This document shows positions 24,265-35,750 of a stretch of DNA of 64,000 bases, piece after piece. The stretch's first letter is position 1, and every line of letters begins with the position of its first letter. The notes beneath the pieces were generated by a model, which worked only from the letters and a program-made list of their open reading frames with translations, searched no databases and was not told the DNA's origin. The translations under genes and the position numbers were made by a program. The stretch comes from Corynebacterium kalidii. GTDB taxonomy: Bacteria > Actinomycetota > Actinomycetes > Mycobacteriales > Mycobacteriaceae. Location: NCBI RefSeq assembly GCF_022869005.1, contig NZ_JALIEA010000011.1:406438-470437 (forward strand), given 5' to 3'.

Positions 24265-26094
24265 ATGTCGAAACACGTGCTCACCGCCGTTGCCTGGCCC
24301 TACGCAAATGGACCCCGTCACATCGGACATGTCGCCGGATTCGGCGTCCCGTCGGATGTCTTCGCCCGGTTCCAGCGAATGTCGGGGAACAAGGTCCTGA
24401 TGGTGTCGGGCACCGACGAGCACGGTACCCCGCTGCTGGTGCAGGCGGAGAAGGAGGGCGTGGGCGTCCAGGAGCTCGCCGACCGGTACAACCGGGTCAT
24501 CGTCGAGGACCTCGCCGGGCTCGGCCTGTCCTACGACCTGTTCACCCGGACGACCACGCGTAACCACTACGCGGTGGTGCAGGAGCTCTTCCGTGGGCTC
24601 AACGACAACGGCTACATGGTGCGTCAGACCACCACCGGTGCGATCAGTCCGTCGACCGGGCGGACCCTGCCCGACCGCTTCATCGAGGGGACGTGCCCGC
24701 TCTGCGGTGCCACGGACGCCCGCGGTGACCAGTGTGACAACTGCGGTAACCAGCTGGATCCGGCCGACCTGATCGACCCGCGGTCGAAGATCAACGGGGA
24801 GACCCCCGACTTCGTCGAGACCGAGCACTTCATGCTCGACCTCCCGGCGGTGGCGGAGGCCCTGGAGACATGGCTGACCAGCCGCGACGGCTGGCGTCCC
24901 AACGTCCTGAAGTTCTCCCTCAACCTGCTCAAGGACATGCGTCCGCGGGCGATGAGCCGCGACATCGACTGGGGCGTGCCGATCCCGATCGAGGGGTGGC
25001 AGGACAACAACGCCAAGAAGCTCTACGTCTGGTTCGACGCGGTCATCGGCTACCTTTCCGCCTCGATCGAGTGGGCCTGGCGTTCCGGCAAGCCCGAGGC
25101 CTGGCGTGACTGGTGGTCCGACCCCGAGGCCCTGTCCTACTACTTCATGGGCAAGGACAACATCACCTTCCACTCCCAGATCTGGCCGGGCGAGCTGCTG
25201 GGCTACGCGGGCAAGGGCGCCCACGGCGGCGAGGCCGGGGAGTTCGGCGAGCTGAACCTGCCGACCGAGGTCGTCTCGTCGGAGTTCCTGACGATGTCCG
25301 GGTCGAAGTTCTCCTCGTCGAAGGGCGTGGTGATCTACGTGCGCGACTTCCTGGAGGAGTTCGGTCCGGACGCGCTGCGCTACTTCATCTCCGTCGCCGG
25401 TCCCGAGAACATGGACACCGACTTCACCTGGGACGAGTTCGTGCGCCGGATCAACACCGAACTCGCCAACGGCTGGGGCAACCTGGTCAACCGGACCGTG
25501 TCCATGGCACACAAGAACTTCGGCGAGATCCCGGCCGCCGGCGAGTTCACCGCCGAGGACACCGACCTGCTGGACGACGCCGCCGCGGCGTTCGACACCG
25601 TCGCCGACTGCCTGGAGAACTCCCGCTTCAAGGCGGGCCTGGCCGAGGCGATGCGCATCGTGGACCGCGCGAACCAGTACATCGCGGCGCAGGAGCCGTG
25701 GAAGCTGGCGAAGGACGACGCCCTGCGCGAGCGCCTCGCCACGGTCCTGCACACCGCGCTGCAGGTCGTCTCGGACGCCAATACGCTGCTGACCCCGTAC
25801 CTCCCCTTCTCCGCGCAGCAGGTCTTCGAGACCCTGGGCGGCACCGGGGTGTGGGCGGCCCAGCCGACGGTGGTCGAGGTCACCGACGATTCGCCGCGCA
25901 CGCCGGTGGGCGTGGGGCTGCCGGCCGAGGGACGTAGCTACCCGGTCATCATGGGCGACTACGACTCCCAGCAGGCGGTCTGGCGACGCACCCCGTTGAC
26001 CCCGGGCACCCCGCTGTCCAAGCCTTCGCCGCTGTTCACGAAGCTGGACCCCGAGCTCGCGGAGACGGGCCCGTCCTGGGCCCCGGTGGAGTAG
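24265..26094 (+). CDS. metG: Methionyl-tRNA synthetase
   Basis: This 609-residue class I synthetase charges tRNA-Met. It has the HIGH-type motif [14 protein letters not shown] (about residues 12-25), a CP-domain zinc knuckle [19 protein letters not shown], and the KMSKS-equivalent [11 protein letters not shown] (about 341-351), followed by the helical anticodon-binding domain. There is no C-terminal EMAP-like dimerisation domain, so it is the short type. It is followed 7 nt later by tenA. Confidence 0.97.
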   Translation: MSKHVLTAVAWPYANGPRHIGHVAGFGVPSDVFARFQRMSGNKVLMVSGTDEHGTPLLVQAEKEGVGVQELADRYNRVIVEDLAGLGLSYDLFTRTTTRNHYAVVQELFRGLNDNGYMVRQTTTGAISPSTGRTLPDRFIEGTCPLCGATDARGDQCDNCGNQLDPADLIDPRSKINGETPDFVETEHFMLDLPAVAEALETWLTSRDGWRPNVLKFSLNLLKDMRPRAMSRDIDWGVPIPIEGWQDNNAKKLYVWFDAVIGYLSASIEWAWRSGKPEAWRDWWSDPEALSYYFMGKDNITFHSQIWPGELLGYAGKGAHGGEAGEFGELNLPTEVVSSEFLTMSGSKFSSSKGVVIYVRDFLEEFGPDALRYFISVAGPENMDTDFTWDEFVRRINTELANGWGNLVNRTVSMAHKNFGEIPAAGEFTAEDTDLLDDAAAAFDTVADCLENSRFKAGLAEAMRIVDRANQYIAAQEPWKLAKDDALRERLATVLHTALQVVSDANTLLTPYLPFSAQQVFETLGGTGVWAAQPTVVEVTDDSPRTPVGVGLPAEGRSYPVIMGDYDSQQAVWRRTPLTPGTPLSKPSPLFTKLDPELAETGPSWAPVE

Positions 26095-26101
26095 GACGGC
26101 C

Positions 26102-26782
26102 ATGGACGACGGACGCGTCACCGACCGGTTGCTCGCCGAGCACCGCGACACCTGGGACGCCGCGGTGACCCACCGGTTCATCCGGGAGCTCTTCGCCGGC
26201 ACCCTGCCGGACGAGGTGATGGCGTCCTACCTGGTGCAGGACTACCGCTTCGTCGACGGGTTCATGGCCCTGCTCGGCGCCGCCGTCGCCACGGCGGACA
26301 ACTACCCCTCCCGGCACCGGCTGGCGCAGTTCATCGGCGAGGTCGCCGGTGACGAGGACACCTACTTCGTCGAGGCGATGGAGGAGCTCGGCGCCGGGGA
26401 CGCCGGGGACATCCCCGACACGTCCTCCACCGCCGGTTTCCGGACGCTCTTCGCCGAGGCGGCGGGGACCGGCAACTACGCGGCGATCGTGTCGGTGCTG
26501 GTGGTGTGTGAGTGGCTCTACCTGGACTGGGCCACCCGGGAGTCGAACCGGGCGGCGGCCCCGGCGGGCAACGGCGGCTACCCGCTGCGCCACGTCCACG
26601 CCGAGTGGGTCCGGCTGCACGACTACCCGGGATTCCACGACCTCGTCGCGTTCCTGCGTGACGAGGTCGACCGCGCCGCGACGCGCTCACCCGGGGACGG
26701 GGCGATGGCCCGGGAGTACTTCCGGCGCACCGTGGAGCTCGAGCTGGCGTTCTTCGACGAGACCCTGCCGCCGGCACGCTAG
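26102..26782 (+). CDS. TenA/PQQC family protein (thiaminase II-like)
   Basis: This 226-residue all-helical protein has the TenA pattern: HRFIRELFAGTLPDEVMASYLVQDYRFVDGFM at residues 22-53, and VVCEWLYLDWA in the position of the conserved active-site Cys segment. The C-terminal Glu region (RRTVELELAFFDETL) matches the general acid area. TenA enzymes hydrolyse aminopyrimidine thiamine-breakdown products for salvage. It is translated from the same mRNA as metG and ends at the tatD promoter. No other thiamine gene is in the window. Confidence 0.8.
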   Translation: MDDGRVTDRLLAEHRDTWDAAVTHRFIRELFAGTLPDEVMASYLVQDYRFVDGFMALLGAAVATADNYPSRHRLAQFIGEVAGDEDTYFVEAMEELGAGDAGDIPDTSSTAGFRTLFAEAAGTGNYAAIVSVLVVCEWLYLDWATRESNRAAAPAGNGGYPLRHVHAEWVRLHDYPGFHDLVAFLRDEVDRAATRSPGDGAMAREYFRRTVELELAFFDETLPPAR

Positions 26783-26785
26783 CCT
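26780..26785 (+). promoter_or_regulatory. -10 hexamer of leaderless tatD overlapping tenA stop
   Basis: TAGCCT begins at the TAG stop of tenA and is 7 nt before the tatD ATG. Confidence 0.5.
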
Positions 26786-26792
26786 GGGGACC

Positions 26793-27623
26793 ATGTCACG
26801 TAGGAAGCCACGTCCTGTCCCCGTCCCGCCCGAACCGCTGGGGGAGCTGTTCGACGCACACACCCACCTGACGTCCTGCGCGGACCCCGCCCGGGCGTTG
26901 ATGGACCGCGCCGCGGCGGTGGGGGTCCGCGGTGTGTGCACCGTCGGCGACGGGATCGAGGAGGCGGAACAGGCGCTGGCGTTGGCGCAGGAGGACGACC
27001 GCGTCGTCGCCGCGTGCGCCGTCCACCCGACGAAGGCGCAGGAACTCACCGACGGGGTACGCGAGCGTCTGCGCGCCCTGGTCGCCGACCCCCGCTGCGT
27101 GGCGGTGGGGGAGACGGGGCTGGACACCTACTGGATCACCCACGACCCCGGCCGTACCGCACCCCTGGACGTCCAGGAGGAGGCGTTGCGGTGGCACATG
27201 GACCTGGCCGCGGAGGTCGGCAAGCCGCTGATGATCCACAACCGGGAGGCCGACGACGACCTCATGCGGGTGCTCGCGGACGCACCGTCGGACCTCACGG
27301 TGATGCTGCACTGTTTCTCGTCGCCGCTGGACCTCGCGGTCGAGGCGGTGGAGCGGGGCTACTACCTGAGCTTCTGCGGCAACGTCACGTTCAGGCGCAA
27401 CGAGGAACTGCGGCAGGCGGCGGCACGGGTGCCGGCGGACCGGATCCTGGTGGAGACCGACGCGCCGTACATGACTCCCGAACCGTTCCGGGGGGCACGC
27501 AACGAACCGGCGTTCGTGGGGTACACGGCCCGGCTGCTCGCCGAGGTGCGCGGTGTCGACGCCGACGAGTTCGCCGCCACGGTGTCGGCGAACGCCAGGA
27601 GGCTCTACGGGTTACCGGAGTGA
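26793..27623 (+). CDS. tatD: TatD family metal-dependent deoxyribonuclease
   Basis: This 276-residue amidohydrolase-fold protein has the metal ligands in order: FDAHTHL near residue 20, VGETGLDTYW, HMDLAAEVGKPLMIHNREADDD, LHCFSS and VETDAPYMTPEPFRG. TatD proteins are 3'-5' DNases/RNases involved in repair and quality control. The start is fixed by the leaderless promoter; a longer open frame upstream runs through tenA. It is conserved next to metG and rpf2 in corynebacteria. Confidence 0.95.
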   Translation: MSRRKPRPVPVPPEPLGELFDAHTHLTSCADPARALMDRAAAVGVRGVCTVGDGIEEAEQALALAQEDDRVVAACAVHPTKAQELTDGVRERLRALVADPRCVAVGETGLDTYWITHDPGRTAPLDVQEEALRWHMDLAAEVGKPLMIHNREADDDLMRVLADAPSDLTVMLHCFSSPLDLAVEAVERGYYLSFCGNVTFRRNEELRQAAARVPADRILVETDAPYMTPEPFRGARNEPAFVGYTARLLAEVRGVDADEFAATVSANARRLYGLPE

Positions 27624-27685
27624 CCTGTGTGACGAACAGGGGTGATCCTGGTGACACTGACGCGCCCGGATCGGCGGATCGCTTG

Positions 27686-27725
27686 ATCGTGACCCAATCG
27701 TTACCGTATCGTGATCAACGTTATG
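27686..27725 (-). promoter_or_regulatory. Tandem MtrA-like repeats upstream of rpf2
   Basis: Read on the minus strand, GTAACGAT (27704-27697) and GTCACGAT (27693-27686) are separated by three bases, an 11-bp period. A third related unit, GATCACGAT (27716-27708), and a weaker one, CATAACGTT (27725-27717), continue the array upstream. The MtrA consensus reported for C. glutamicum is a 19-bp direct repeat of two 8-bp units with a 3-bp spacer and GTAAC-type cores, and rpf2 is a reported MtrA target (from memory). Confidence 0.6.
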
Positions 27726-27800
27726 TCGGTTGTCCTGAACCGTCGTCCCCGTCTGTCTCGCTGACACACAGGTACGACGCCACCGGAGGTAGAAGAGCGC

Positions 27801-28952
27801 GTGTCCCCCAAGAAGAAGTCCACCCTGCACCGTATCAACAGCACCAGCTCGGTCCCGCTGCGCGCGGCGACCGGCGGCATGCTGGCGGTGCTGGTTGTCG
27901 GCGGCACCGTCGTGGCGACCAACCACAAGGACGTCACCCTCGACGTCAACGGTGAGATCATCCAGGCCAGCGCGCTGTCCGGCGATGTCCGGGGCCTGCT
28001 CGAGGACAACAACATCGACGTCGACGACCGGGCCATGGTCACCCCGGGGCTCGACGAGTCGGTGGAGAACAACGGGACCGTCACGGTCCGCTCGGCCCGC
28101 CAGGTCGCACTGACCGTCGACGGGCAGCCCAAGTCCGTCGACACCACCTCGCTCACCGTCGCCGACCTGCTCTCCGAGCTCGGTTACGAGGGCAACGCCG
28201 CCGCGCTCTCCGAGGGTGGCGGCGCCCAGATCCCCGTCGAGGGGATGGAACTCAACATCACCACCCCGCGGGACTTCACCCTGAACGACGGCACCCCCGG
28301 TGAGGAACCGGCCCGTCTGTCCCTCGCCGCGGCGACGGTGGGCGAGGCCCTGGAGATGCGCGGCACCCCGCTCGGCAAGGACGACGTCGTCACCCCGGCC
28401 GCCGACACCCCGCTGACCCCGGGCACCCACGTCGAGGTCCACCGCGTCAGCACCGACGAGGTCACCGAAGAGCGTCCCTTCGACCCGCCGGTCACGGTCA
28501 AGGAGGACCCGGAGAAGCCCGAGGGCGAGGAGGAGGTCCTCGAGGAGGGTTCCGCCGGCCGGGAGAAGGTCACCTTCAGGATCACCACCACCAACGGCGA
28601 GGAGACCGACCGCGAGGTCGTCAAGCGGACCGAGCTGGAGCCGGCGACGGAGCGCGTCGTGGTGCGCGGCACCAAGCGCACCTCCAGCGCCGCCGCCGTG
28701 CCCGGTGGCACCGTGTGGGACGAGCTGGTGCAGTGCGAGGCCACCGGCGACTGGTCGGCCAACACCGGCAACGGTTTCTCCGGCGGCCTGCAGTTCACCC
28801 CGTCCACCTGGGCGGCGTACGGCGGCACGGAGTACGCCCCGGAGGCGCACATGGCCTCCCGCGAGGAGCAGATCGCCGTGGCCGAGAAGGTCCAGGCCGC
28901 GCAGGGCTGGGGCGCATGGCCGGCCTGCACCTCGAAGATGGGGCTGCGCTGA
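27801..28952 (+). CDS. rpf2: Resuscitation-promoting factor Rpf2
   Basis: This 383-residue secreted or anchored muralytic enzyme has an N-terminal membrane segment (about 20-41), DUF348 repeats (roughly 45-200), a G5 domain (about 220-300) with a Glu/Lys-rich start, and a C-terminal transglycosylase-like Rpf domain (about 302-383). The catalytic Glu is residue 313 (QCEATGDW), and Cys312 and Cys376 should form the conserved disulfide. Rpf enzymes cleave peptidoglycan and stimulate exit from dormancy. GTG start with GGAGG about 11 nt upstream. The upstream tandem repeats suggest MtrA control. Confidence 0.96.
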   Translation: MSPKKKSTLHRINSTSSVPLRAATGGMLAVLVVGGTVVATNHKDVTLDVNGEIIQASALSGDVRGLLEDNNIDVDDRAMVTPGLDESVENNGTVTVRSARQVALTVDGQPKSVDTTSLTVADLLSELGYEGNAAALSEGGGAQIPVEGMELNITTPRDFTLNDGTPGEEPARLSLAAATVGEALEMRGTPLGKDDVVTPAADTPLTPGTHVEVHRVSTDEVTEERPFDPPVTVKEDPEKPEGEEEVLEEGSAGREKVTFRITTTNGEETDREVVKRTELEPATERVVVRGTKRTSSAAAVPGGTVWDELVQCEATGDWSANTGNGFSGGLQFTPSTWAAYGGTEYAPEAHMASREEQIAVAEKVQAAQGWGAWPACTSKMGLR

Positions 28953-29000
28953 CGGTTCCCCGTCCAGCACGTCCGGTTCGGGGGACCGGCCGTCGGCGAC

Positions 29001-29006
29001 TAGGCT
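29001..29006 (+). promoter_or_regulatory. -10 hexamer of leaderless rsmA
   Basis: TAGGCT is 8 nt before the GTG start at 29015. Confidence 0.55.
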
Positions 29007-29014
29007 GGTGAACC

Positions 29015-29932
29015 GTGGAACCAGAGAACAGCACCGGCGTCCGTCTGCTCGGCCCCGGCGAGATCCGGGAGTTGGCGGCGGAGCTCGACGTCACCCCGAC
29101 GAAGCGGCTCGGCCAGAACTTCGTCATCGACCCCAACACGGTCCGCCGGATCGTCAGCGCCGCGGACGTCGGCCCGGACGACCATGTCATCGAGGTCGGC
29201 CCAGGGCTCGGGTCGCTGACCCTGGCGTTGCTCGAGTCCGTCGGCGGGGTCACGGCCGTGGAGGTCGACCCGCGGCTGGCGGGGCGCCTGGAGCGCACCG
29301 TCGCCGACTACGCGCCGGAGCGCGCCGGTGACCTCACCGTGGTGACCGCCGACGCCCTGGCCATCCAGGCCGGTGACCTCGACGCGGAGCCGACGGCCCT
29401 GGTGGCCAACCTGCCCTACAACGTCTCCGTGCCGGTGCTGCTGCACCTGCTGGAGGTGTTCCCCGGCATCCGTCGGGTGCTGGTGATGGTGCAGCTGGAG
29501 GTCGCCGACCGCCTGGCGGCCGACCCGGGCAGCAAGGTGTTCGGCGTCCCCAGCGTGAAGGCCGGTTTCCACGGCCGCGTCCGCCGGGCGGGCGTCATCG
29601 GCAAGAACGTCTTCTGGCCGGCCCCGAAGATCGACTCCGGCCTCGTCCGCATCGACCGCTGGACCGACGACGACCGCCCGTGGCAGGCCACGGTGGACGA
29701 GCTGGGGGAGGACGTGCTGCGCCGGGAGGTCTTCGCGATCACCGACGCCGCCTTCCTGCAACGGCGCAAGACCCTGCGTGCCGCGCTGTCCGGCTACTTC
29801 GGGTCCGGCCCCGCGGCGGAGAAGGTGCTCACCGCCGCCGGGATCGACCCACGCGAGCGCGGGGAGAAGCTCGACACGGCGGCTTTCGTGGACCTGGCGG
29901 TGGCCTCCCTGACCGTGGGGCGTGACGTATGA
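29015..29932 (+). CDS. rsmA: 16S rRNA dimethyladenosine transferase (KsgA)
   Basis: This 305-residue SAM-dependent enzyme dimethylates A1518 and A1519 in 16S rRNA. It has the N-terminal [17 protein letters not shown], the SAM-binding [14 protein letters not shown], the [11 protein letters not shown] acidic motif and the catalytic NLPYN. The C-terminal region ([18 protein letters not shown]) is typical. It is translationally coupled to ispE by an ATGA overlap, a pairing also conserved in mycobacteria. Confidence 0.97.
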   Translation: MEPENSTGVRLLGPGEIRELAAELDVTPTKRLGQNFVIDPNTVRRIVSAADVGPDDHVIEVGPGLGSLTLALLESVGGVTAVEVDPRLAGRLERTVADYAPERAGDLTVVTADALAIQAGDLDAEPTALVANLPYNVSVPVLLHLLEVFPGIRRVLVMVQLEVADRLAADPGSKVFGVPSVKAGFHGRVRRAGVIGKNVFWPAPKIDSGLVRIDRWTDDDRPWQATVDELGEDVLRREVFAITDAAFLQRRKTLRAALSGYFGSGPAAEKVLTAAGIDPRERGEKLDTAAFVDLAVASLTVGRDV

Positions 29933-30978
29933 CGTCGGTGACCGCGACGGCGCAGGGGAAGGTGAACCTGCACCTGTCCGTGGGCGACGCCCGCGACGAC
30001 GGGTACCACGAGCTGACCACCGTCTTCCAGGCCCTCGACCTCACCGAGACCGTGACCCTCACCGTCGCTGACGTCCACCAGGGCGTCCCCGCGGAGATGA
30101 CGGACCTGGTCGGCACGGTCACGGTCACCGGCCGTGACGCGTCCAAGGTCCCGGCCGGCGACGACCTGGCCGACAACCTCGCCGTCCGCGGGGTGCTCTC
30201 GGTGCTGGAACGCTACCGCGACGACCTGGCCGGGGTGCCCTCGGCGACCTTCCCGGTCCTGGACATCCTCGTGGACAAGGGCGTCCCGGTGGCAGGCGGG
30301 ATGGCGGGCGGCTCGGCGGACGCCGCGGCCGCGATGGTCGCCACCCGCGAGATCCTGCACGGTCCGGCGGCCGTGGACGACGGCTTCGACCGCACCCCGC
30401 GCCCCGACGACGCCATCCTGGCGGAGCTGGCGGGACGTCTCGGCGCGGACGTCCCCTTCTGCCTCACCGGCGGCACCGCCCTCGGCCACGGCAGGGGGGA
30501 CGTCCTTGCCCCGGTCCTCACCCGCGGCACCTACCACTGGGCGTTGGCGATGGACCCGCGCGGACTGTCCACCGCCGAGGTCTTCGCCCGTCTGGACGAC
30601 CAGCGCGCCGCGGCAGCCCGCGGTGAACGTCCGGACCAGCGGGCCGGCGGCCCCGCGGACGCACAGCGGGCCCTGCTCAGCGGGGACGTCGACGTCCTCG
30701 CCGCCTACCTGAACGGCTCGGTGGCCAACGACCTGCAGGCCCCGGCCATCAGCCTGAGCCCCGACCTGCGGCGTACGCTGGCGGCCGGCATGGACGCCGG
30801 CGCCCTGGCCTGCCTGGTGTCCGGGTCCGGTCCGACCGTCGCGATGCTGTGCCGGGACCGTGGGCATGCCGTGGACGTCGCGACCGCACTGTCTTCGGAG
30901 GGGGTCGGCGGCCGGGCCGTCCCCACCACCACCGCGGCATCCAGCCGGCACGGTGCGCGTATCGTGGCCCCCGCCTGA
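29929..30978 (+). CDS. ispE: 4-diphosphocytidyl-2-C-methyl-D-erythritol kinase
   Basis: This 349-residue GHMP kinase acts in the MEP isoprenoid pathway. It begins with the substrate segment [23 protein letters not shown], has the ATP-binding glycine-rich motif [17 protein letters not shown] (about 120-136), and the C-terminal motif [14 protein letters not shown]. The region around 225-240 carries an Arg/Gly-rich insertion. It starts within the rsmA stop (ATGA). Confidence 0.95.
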   Translation: MTSVTATAQGKVNLHLSVGDARDDGYHELTTVFQALDLTETVTLTVADVHQGVPAEMTDLVGTVTVTGRDASKVPAGDDLADNLAVRGVLSVLERYRDDLAGVPSATFPVLDILVDKGVPVAGGMAGGSADAAAAMVATREILHGPAAVDDGFDRTPRPDDAILAELAGRLGADVPFCLTGGTALGHGRGDVLAPVLTRGTYHWALAMDPRGLSTAEVFARLDDQRAAAARGERPDQRAGGPADAQRALLSGDVDVLAAYLNGSVANDLQAPAISLSPDLRRTLAAGMDAGALACLVSGSGPTVAMLCRDRGHAVDVATALSSEGVGGRAVPTTTAASSRHGARIVAPA

Positions 30979-31041
30979 CCGGTATTCACCGGCATCAACC
31001 GTCATCACCTGTCACCGACCGAGAGGATCCACCGAACCACC

Positions 31042-32880
<1,839 letters not shown>

Positions 32881-32886
32881 CACTGC

Positions 32887-32892
32887 TAGACT
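32887..32892 (+). promoter_or_regulatory. -10 hexamer upstream of Abhydrolase_9 gene
   Basis: TAGACT is 10 nt before the ATG at 32903; a near-leaderless start is likely. Confidence 0.45.
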
Positions 32893-32902
32893 CACCCCGG
32901 AG

Positions 32903-34753
32903 ATGACGCAGAGTACGGGAGAGGCAGACGTGGCGGACGACGATTTCCCCGGCGTGATCGTCCGGAAGAACCACGGGGCCACCTCGACGGCGACGGACGA
33001 GCCCGCCCACACGGGGTTCCTCCGGCGTCTGATGGAGCCCAGTCCGTGGGGCCTGGTGGTGGGCGCCCTGATGTTCGCCCTCTCCCTGACCCCGTCGCTG
33101 CTGACCCGTGACTGGTTGTTCCAGGGCGTGGCGGCCGGGCTGTCTGCCGCGACCGGGCACTTCATCGGTGTCCTGCTGCAGTGGGTGTGGGTGCTGTGGA
33201 TCCACGACCTGGTGTCGCCGCTGGTCCTGCTGCTCACCCGGGGCCGGTCGGTGCCGGAACGGTGGCGCCCCAGGCTCCAGATCGCGCTGATCGTGACGAT
33301 CGTCGTCGCGCTGCTGGTGTGGATCCTCTTCGCCGTCCGCTGGCAGCGGGAGATCGCGGACCTGATGGGCGACGAGGCCTACTCCGCCGGTGAGTTCCTC
33401 AAGGTGCTCCCCGTCGGCCTGTTGTTGTGGGTCGGTTTCTACCTGGCGGGCAAGACGGTGGTCCGGGTGACGGTGCTGCTGGCGCGGGCCGTCCCCGGCC
33501 AGCACACCCGTTACGGGCTGAAGCTGCTCCTGTCGTGGAGTGTCGTGGGCCTGGTGACCGTCTTCCTGGCCGACCAGGTGCTGCCGGGAACCCTGTTGCG
33601 GGTGAGCGAGCAGGTGTTCTCGGTCCGTGACCAGGAGATCCGTGAGGATCTGGTCCGTCCCCACGTCAGCGAGCGCAGCGGCGGGCCCGGGTCGTTGAAC
33701 GAGTGGGAGGACCTGGGGGCCTACGGCACCCGGTTCACTGCGTTGGGGCTGTACAAGGACGAGCTCGAGGAACTCACCGGGCGTCCCGCGGAGGAACCGA
33801 TCCGGGTCTACGCCGGGCTGCACAGCGGCGACACGGACAGGGAGCGTGCGCTCAACGTGGTCGACGAACTCGAACGCACGAATGCGCAGGACCGCGAGGC
33901 GTTGATGATCGCCCCGACGACCGGGACCGGCTGGGTGAACCCCACGGCGGCCCAGGCGTTCGAGCTGATGTTCGGCGGCGACACCGCCATCGCCGCAGAC
34001 CAGTACTCCTACCTGCCCAGCGCCATCCAGTTCATCACCGACCGCAACCGTGTGCGTGAGGCCGGCAAGGAGTTGATCGACGCCGTCTCGGAGTGGTGGC
34101 GCCGGCTGCCGGAGGACAACCGTCCGCGTCTCTACGTGTACGGCGAGTCGCTGGGGACCACGGCCGGCGAGGGCGGCTTCTCGGGGATCCGGGACATCGC
34201 CTCCACAGTGGACGGGGTGCTGTGGTTGGGGCCGCCGAACAGCAACGAGCTGTGGCGTGACTTCGTGTCCCGCCGTGACCCGGGCACCCGGGAGGTCGCC
34301 CCGGAGTACTCCGGCGGCATGATGGTGCGGTTCGCGGAGAACTCGGAGGAGATCCAGAAGTGGATCCGGGAACCCGCGGCGGACGGGACCGACTGGGGCG
34401 GTAGCCGCGTGCTCTACGTCCAGCATCCCTCGGACCCGGTGGTGTGGTGGTCGCCGAGCCTGCTCTTCCGCGAGCCGGACTGGCTGAAGGAAGCGCCCGG
34501 GTTCGACCGCTCGCCGACGATGCGGTGGATGCCGGTGGTGACCTTCTGGCAGGTCACCCTCGACCTTCCCCGGGCGGGCAACGTGCCCAACGGGCACGGC
34601 CACAACTACGGGACCTCGGTGCTGGACGGGCTGGTCGCGGTGGCGGGGGAGGACCGTTTCACCGTGGAGGACGTCGAACGGCTGCGCGGCCAGCTGGAGA
34701 TCGCGATGGAGGACCAGGGGCCGGAGAAGGAGGTCGGGGTCGACAACGGGTGA
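32903..34753 (+). CDS. Abhydrolase_9-type membrane alpha/beta-hydrolase
   Basis: This 616-residue protein has about five hydrophobic segments in its first 245 residues and a C-terminal alpha/beta-hydrolase region. The nucleophile motif is YGESLGTTAG (about residue 413), a likely acid is in HPSDPVVWW, and the base is in NGHGHNYG near the C terminus. This matches the paired Abhydrolase_9_N/Abhydrolase_9 families common in Actinobacteria, whose substrates are not known; a lipid or cell-envelope ester is plausible from the membrane part. It is the last core gene before the accessory patch. Confidence 0.82.
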   Translation: MTQSTGEADVADDDFPGVIVRKNHGATSTATDEPAHTGFLRRLMEPSPWGLVVGALMFALSLTPSLLTRDWLFQGVAAGLSAATGHFIGVLLQWVWVLWIHDLVSPLVLLLTRGRSVPERWRPRLQIALIVTIVVALLVWILFAVRWQREIADLMGDEAYSAGEFLKVLPVGLLLWVGFYLAGKTVVRVTVLLARAVPGQHTRYGLKLLLSWSVVGLVTVFLADQVLPGTLLRVSEQVFSVRDQEIREDLVRPHVSERSGGPGSLNEWEDLGAYGTRFTALGLYKDELEELTGRPAEEPIRVYAGLHSGDTDRERALNVVDELERTNAQDREALMIAPTTGTGWVNPTAAQAFELMFGGDTAIAADQYSYLPSAIQFITDRNRVREAGKELIDAVSEWWRRLPEDNRPRLYVYGESLGTTAGEGGFSGIRDIASTVDGVLWLGPPNSNELWRDFVSRRDPGTREVAPEYSGGMMVRFAENSEEIQKWIREPAADGTDWGGSRVLYVQHPSDPVVWWSPSLLFREPDWLKEAPGFDRSPTMRWMPVVTFWQVTLDLPRAGNVPNGHGHNYGTSVLDGLVAVAGEDRFTVEDVERLRGQLEIAMEDQGPEKEVGVDNG

Positions 34754-35061
34754 GGGAGGTCGTCAGGTGACCTGGGCTCCATGATCGTCCTCATCCTCAC
34801 CAGCCGCCCCGACCAGCGGCCAACCTCGGGCAGCGGTCCGGTGGAGTACCACCAGAAGGTCATCGACCAGATGCAGGTCTGGACTGACGAGCGCCGCGCT
34901 GCATGTCATCCGCGTACTGCTCTGCCGATGTCCCTGCCGAGATCCGCCACGACCTGTAGACCCACCGCCCGTAGGACCCTTGGACCCGCGCCGGGTTGAG
35001 CGCCGTGAGGAAGTCCGGGGATCTATACAAAGAGACGAAACCGATAAAAGGAGCATATGCC

Positions 35062-35133
35062 GTGATCCCCCTGGAAAGGGTAATGTCACGTTGTCGACTG
35101 CGGAGACTCTGTGATCATGCAACTGTGAGTTAG
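35062..35133 (+). CDS. Possible 23-residue cationic peptide
   Basis: A GTG codon 8 nt after AGGAG opens a 23-residue frame, MIPLERVMSRCRLRRLCDHA plus three residues, ending TAG at 35131-35133. It has five Arg and two Cys. An ATG four bases before the GTG gives only a two-codon frame (ATG CCG TGA). The ribosome site is good and a TATACA hexamer lies 30 nt upstream. It could be a small accessory peptide, a leader, or chance. Confidence 0.25.
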   Translation: MIPLERVMSRCRLRRLCDHATVS

Positions 35134-35190
35134 GCGTTCGAGGAAAAGATGTAAGAACTAACTTCCCGCTCGCCACAGTGCAAAAGCACT

Positions 35191-35196
35191 TATGCT
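35191..35196 (+). promoter_or_regulatory. Putative -10 for the secreted-precursor gene
   Basis: TATGCT would start transcription near 35203, giving a short leader that includes the AGGAG (35211-35215) ahead of the ATG at 35220. Confidence 0.4.
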
Positions 35197-35219
35197 GACT
35201 GACACTCGCGAGGAGACCC

Positions 35220-35750
35220 ATGAAATTCAGGAAGACCGCCGTAGCCGTAGCTGCAGCGCTCGCACTAGGTGGGGCTCCCGTCTCACCAGTTGCTGCGCAA
35301 GGTCCGGGCGCTGTCGAGTCTGGAACAGAAATCAGCCCTGCGGCGATGGATGACTACATCAACATGGATATCGACGCTGCGCGAGCTCAGGACCCGCAGC
35401 TGTTCGACAAGAACATGAGGGCGCTCAATGAGAGCGACCGTCTCGATGAGTTCCTGGACAACAACTCGGTAGACCCGGCAGGCGAGAAGCAACGTCTTGC
35501 TGCGATCGGATCCGACGAGGGCATTCGCGAATTCGTCGACAGTCTGGATTCGGGGTATCAGGAGCGAGGTGGTGGTGACTCAACTCGGGTCTCGACTAAA
35601 GCTAAGTGCTGGAAGAGTTGGGTAGGAATTGGAGCATACACCATGGTTACCGGTGCCGCGTGTGGAGCCACCGGGCCAGTGGTCGGGACTGCCTGTGTAA
35701 TTGGGGCTTCCGGCGCCGGCGAAAACATCAACTGGGATCGGTACTGCTAA
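35220..35750 (+). CDS. Secreted precursor of a candidate cysteine-containing peptide toxin
   Basis: This 176-residue protein has a Sec signal peptide (MKFRKTAVAVAAALALGG, likely cleavage after AVA or AQ near residue 26), a hydrophilic acidic pro-region (about 28-125), then a distinct 48-residue C-terminal segment starting KCWKSWVGIGAYTMVTGAACG. That segment is Gly/Ala/Val-rich and hydrophobic with four cysteines (130, 148, 159, 176), so two disulfides are possible. Signal, acidic pro-region and hydrophobic Cys-bearing peptide is the layout of SdpC- and halocin-C8-type toxins, but no motif was recognised. The codon and base composition is clearly AT-richer than the flanks. The gene below is coupled by TAATG. 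Coding status is firm; function is inference. Confidence 0.8.
   Translation: MKFRKTAVAVAAALALGGAPVSPVAAQGPGAVESGTEISPAAMDDYINMDIDAARAQDPQLFDKNMRALNESDRLDEFLDNNSVDPAGEKQRLAAIGSDEGIREFVDSLDSGYQERGGGDSTRVSTKAKCWKSWVGIGAYTMVTGAACGATGPVVGTACVIGASGAGENINWDRYC

Larger units (their letters stand above)
34754..35219. other. Accessory spacer before the candidate toxin gene
   Basis: No confident gene of ordinary size lies here. Open frames (for example 34781-34999 plus and 34763-35221 minus) have no recognisable domain. The first half keeps high GC; from about 35010 the sequence turns AT-richer. It contains TATACA (35024-35029), a strong AAAAGGAG ribosome site near 35047-35054 that serves a 23-codon frame, and TATGCT (35191-35196) as a likely -10 for the gene at 35220. 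Confidence 0.5.

Noticed and set aside
27624..27800. c-di-AMP (ydaO) riboswitch upstream of rpf2
   Set aside because: Such switches precede rpf genes in several actinobacteria, but the 177-bp gap lacks the conserved paired blocks and is instead occupied by 11-bp repeats.
34781..34999. 72-codon open frame after the Abhydrolase_9 gene
   Set aside because: No ribosome site, no recognisable motif and unconserved-looking composition.
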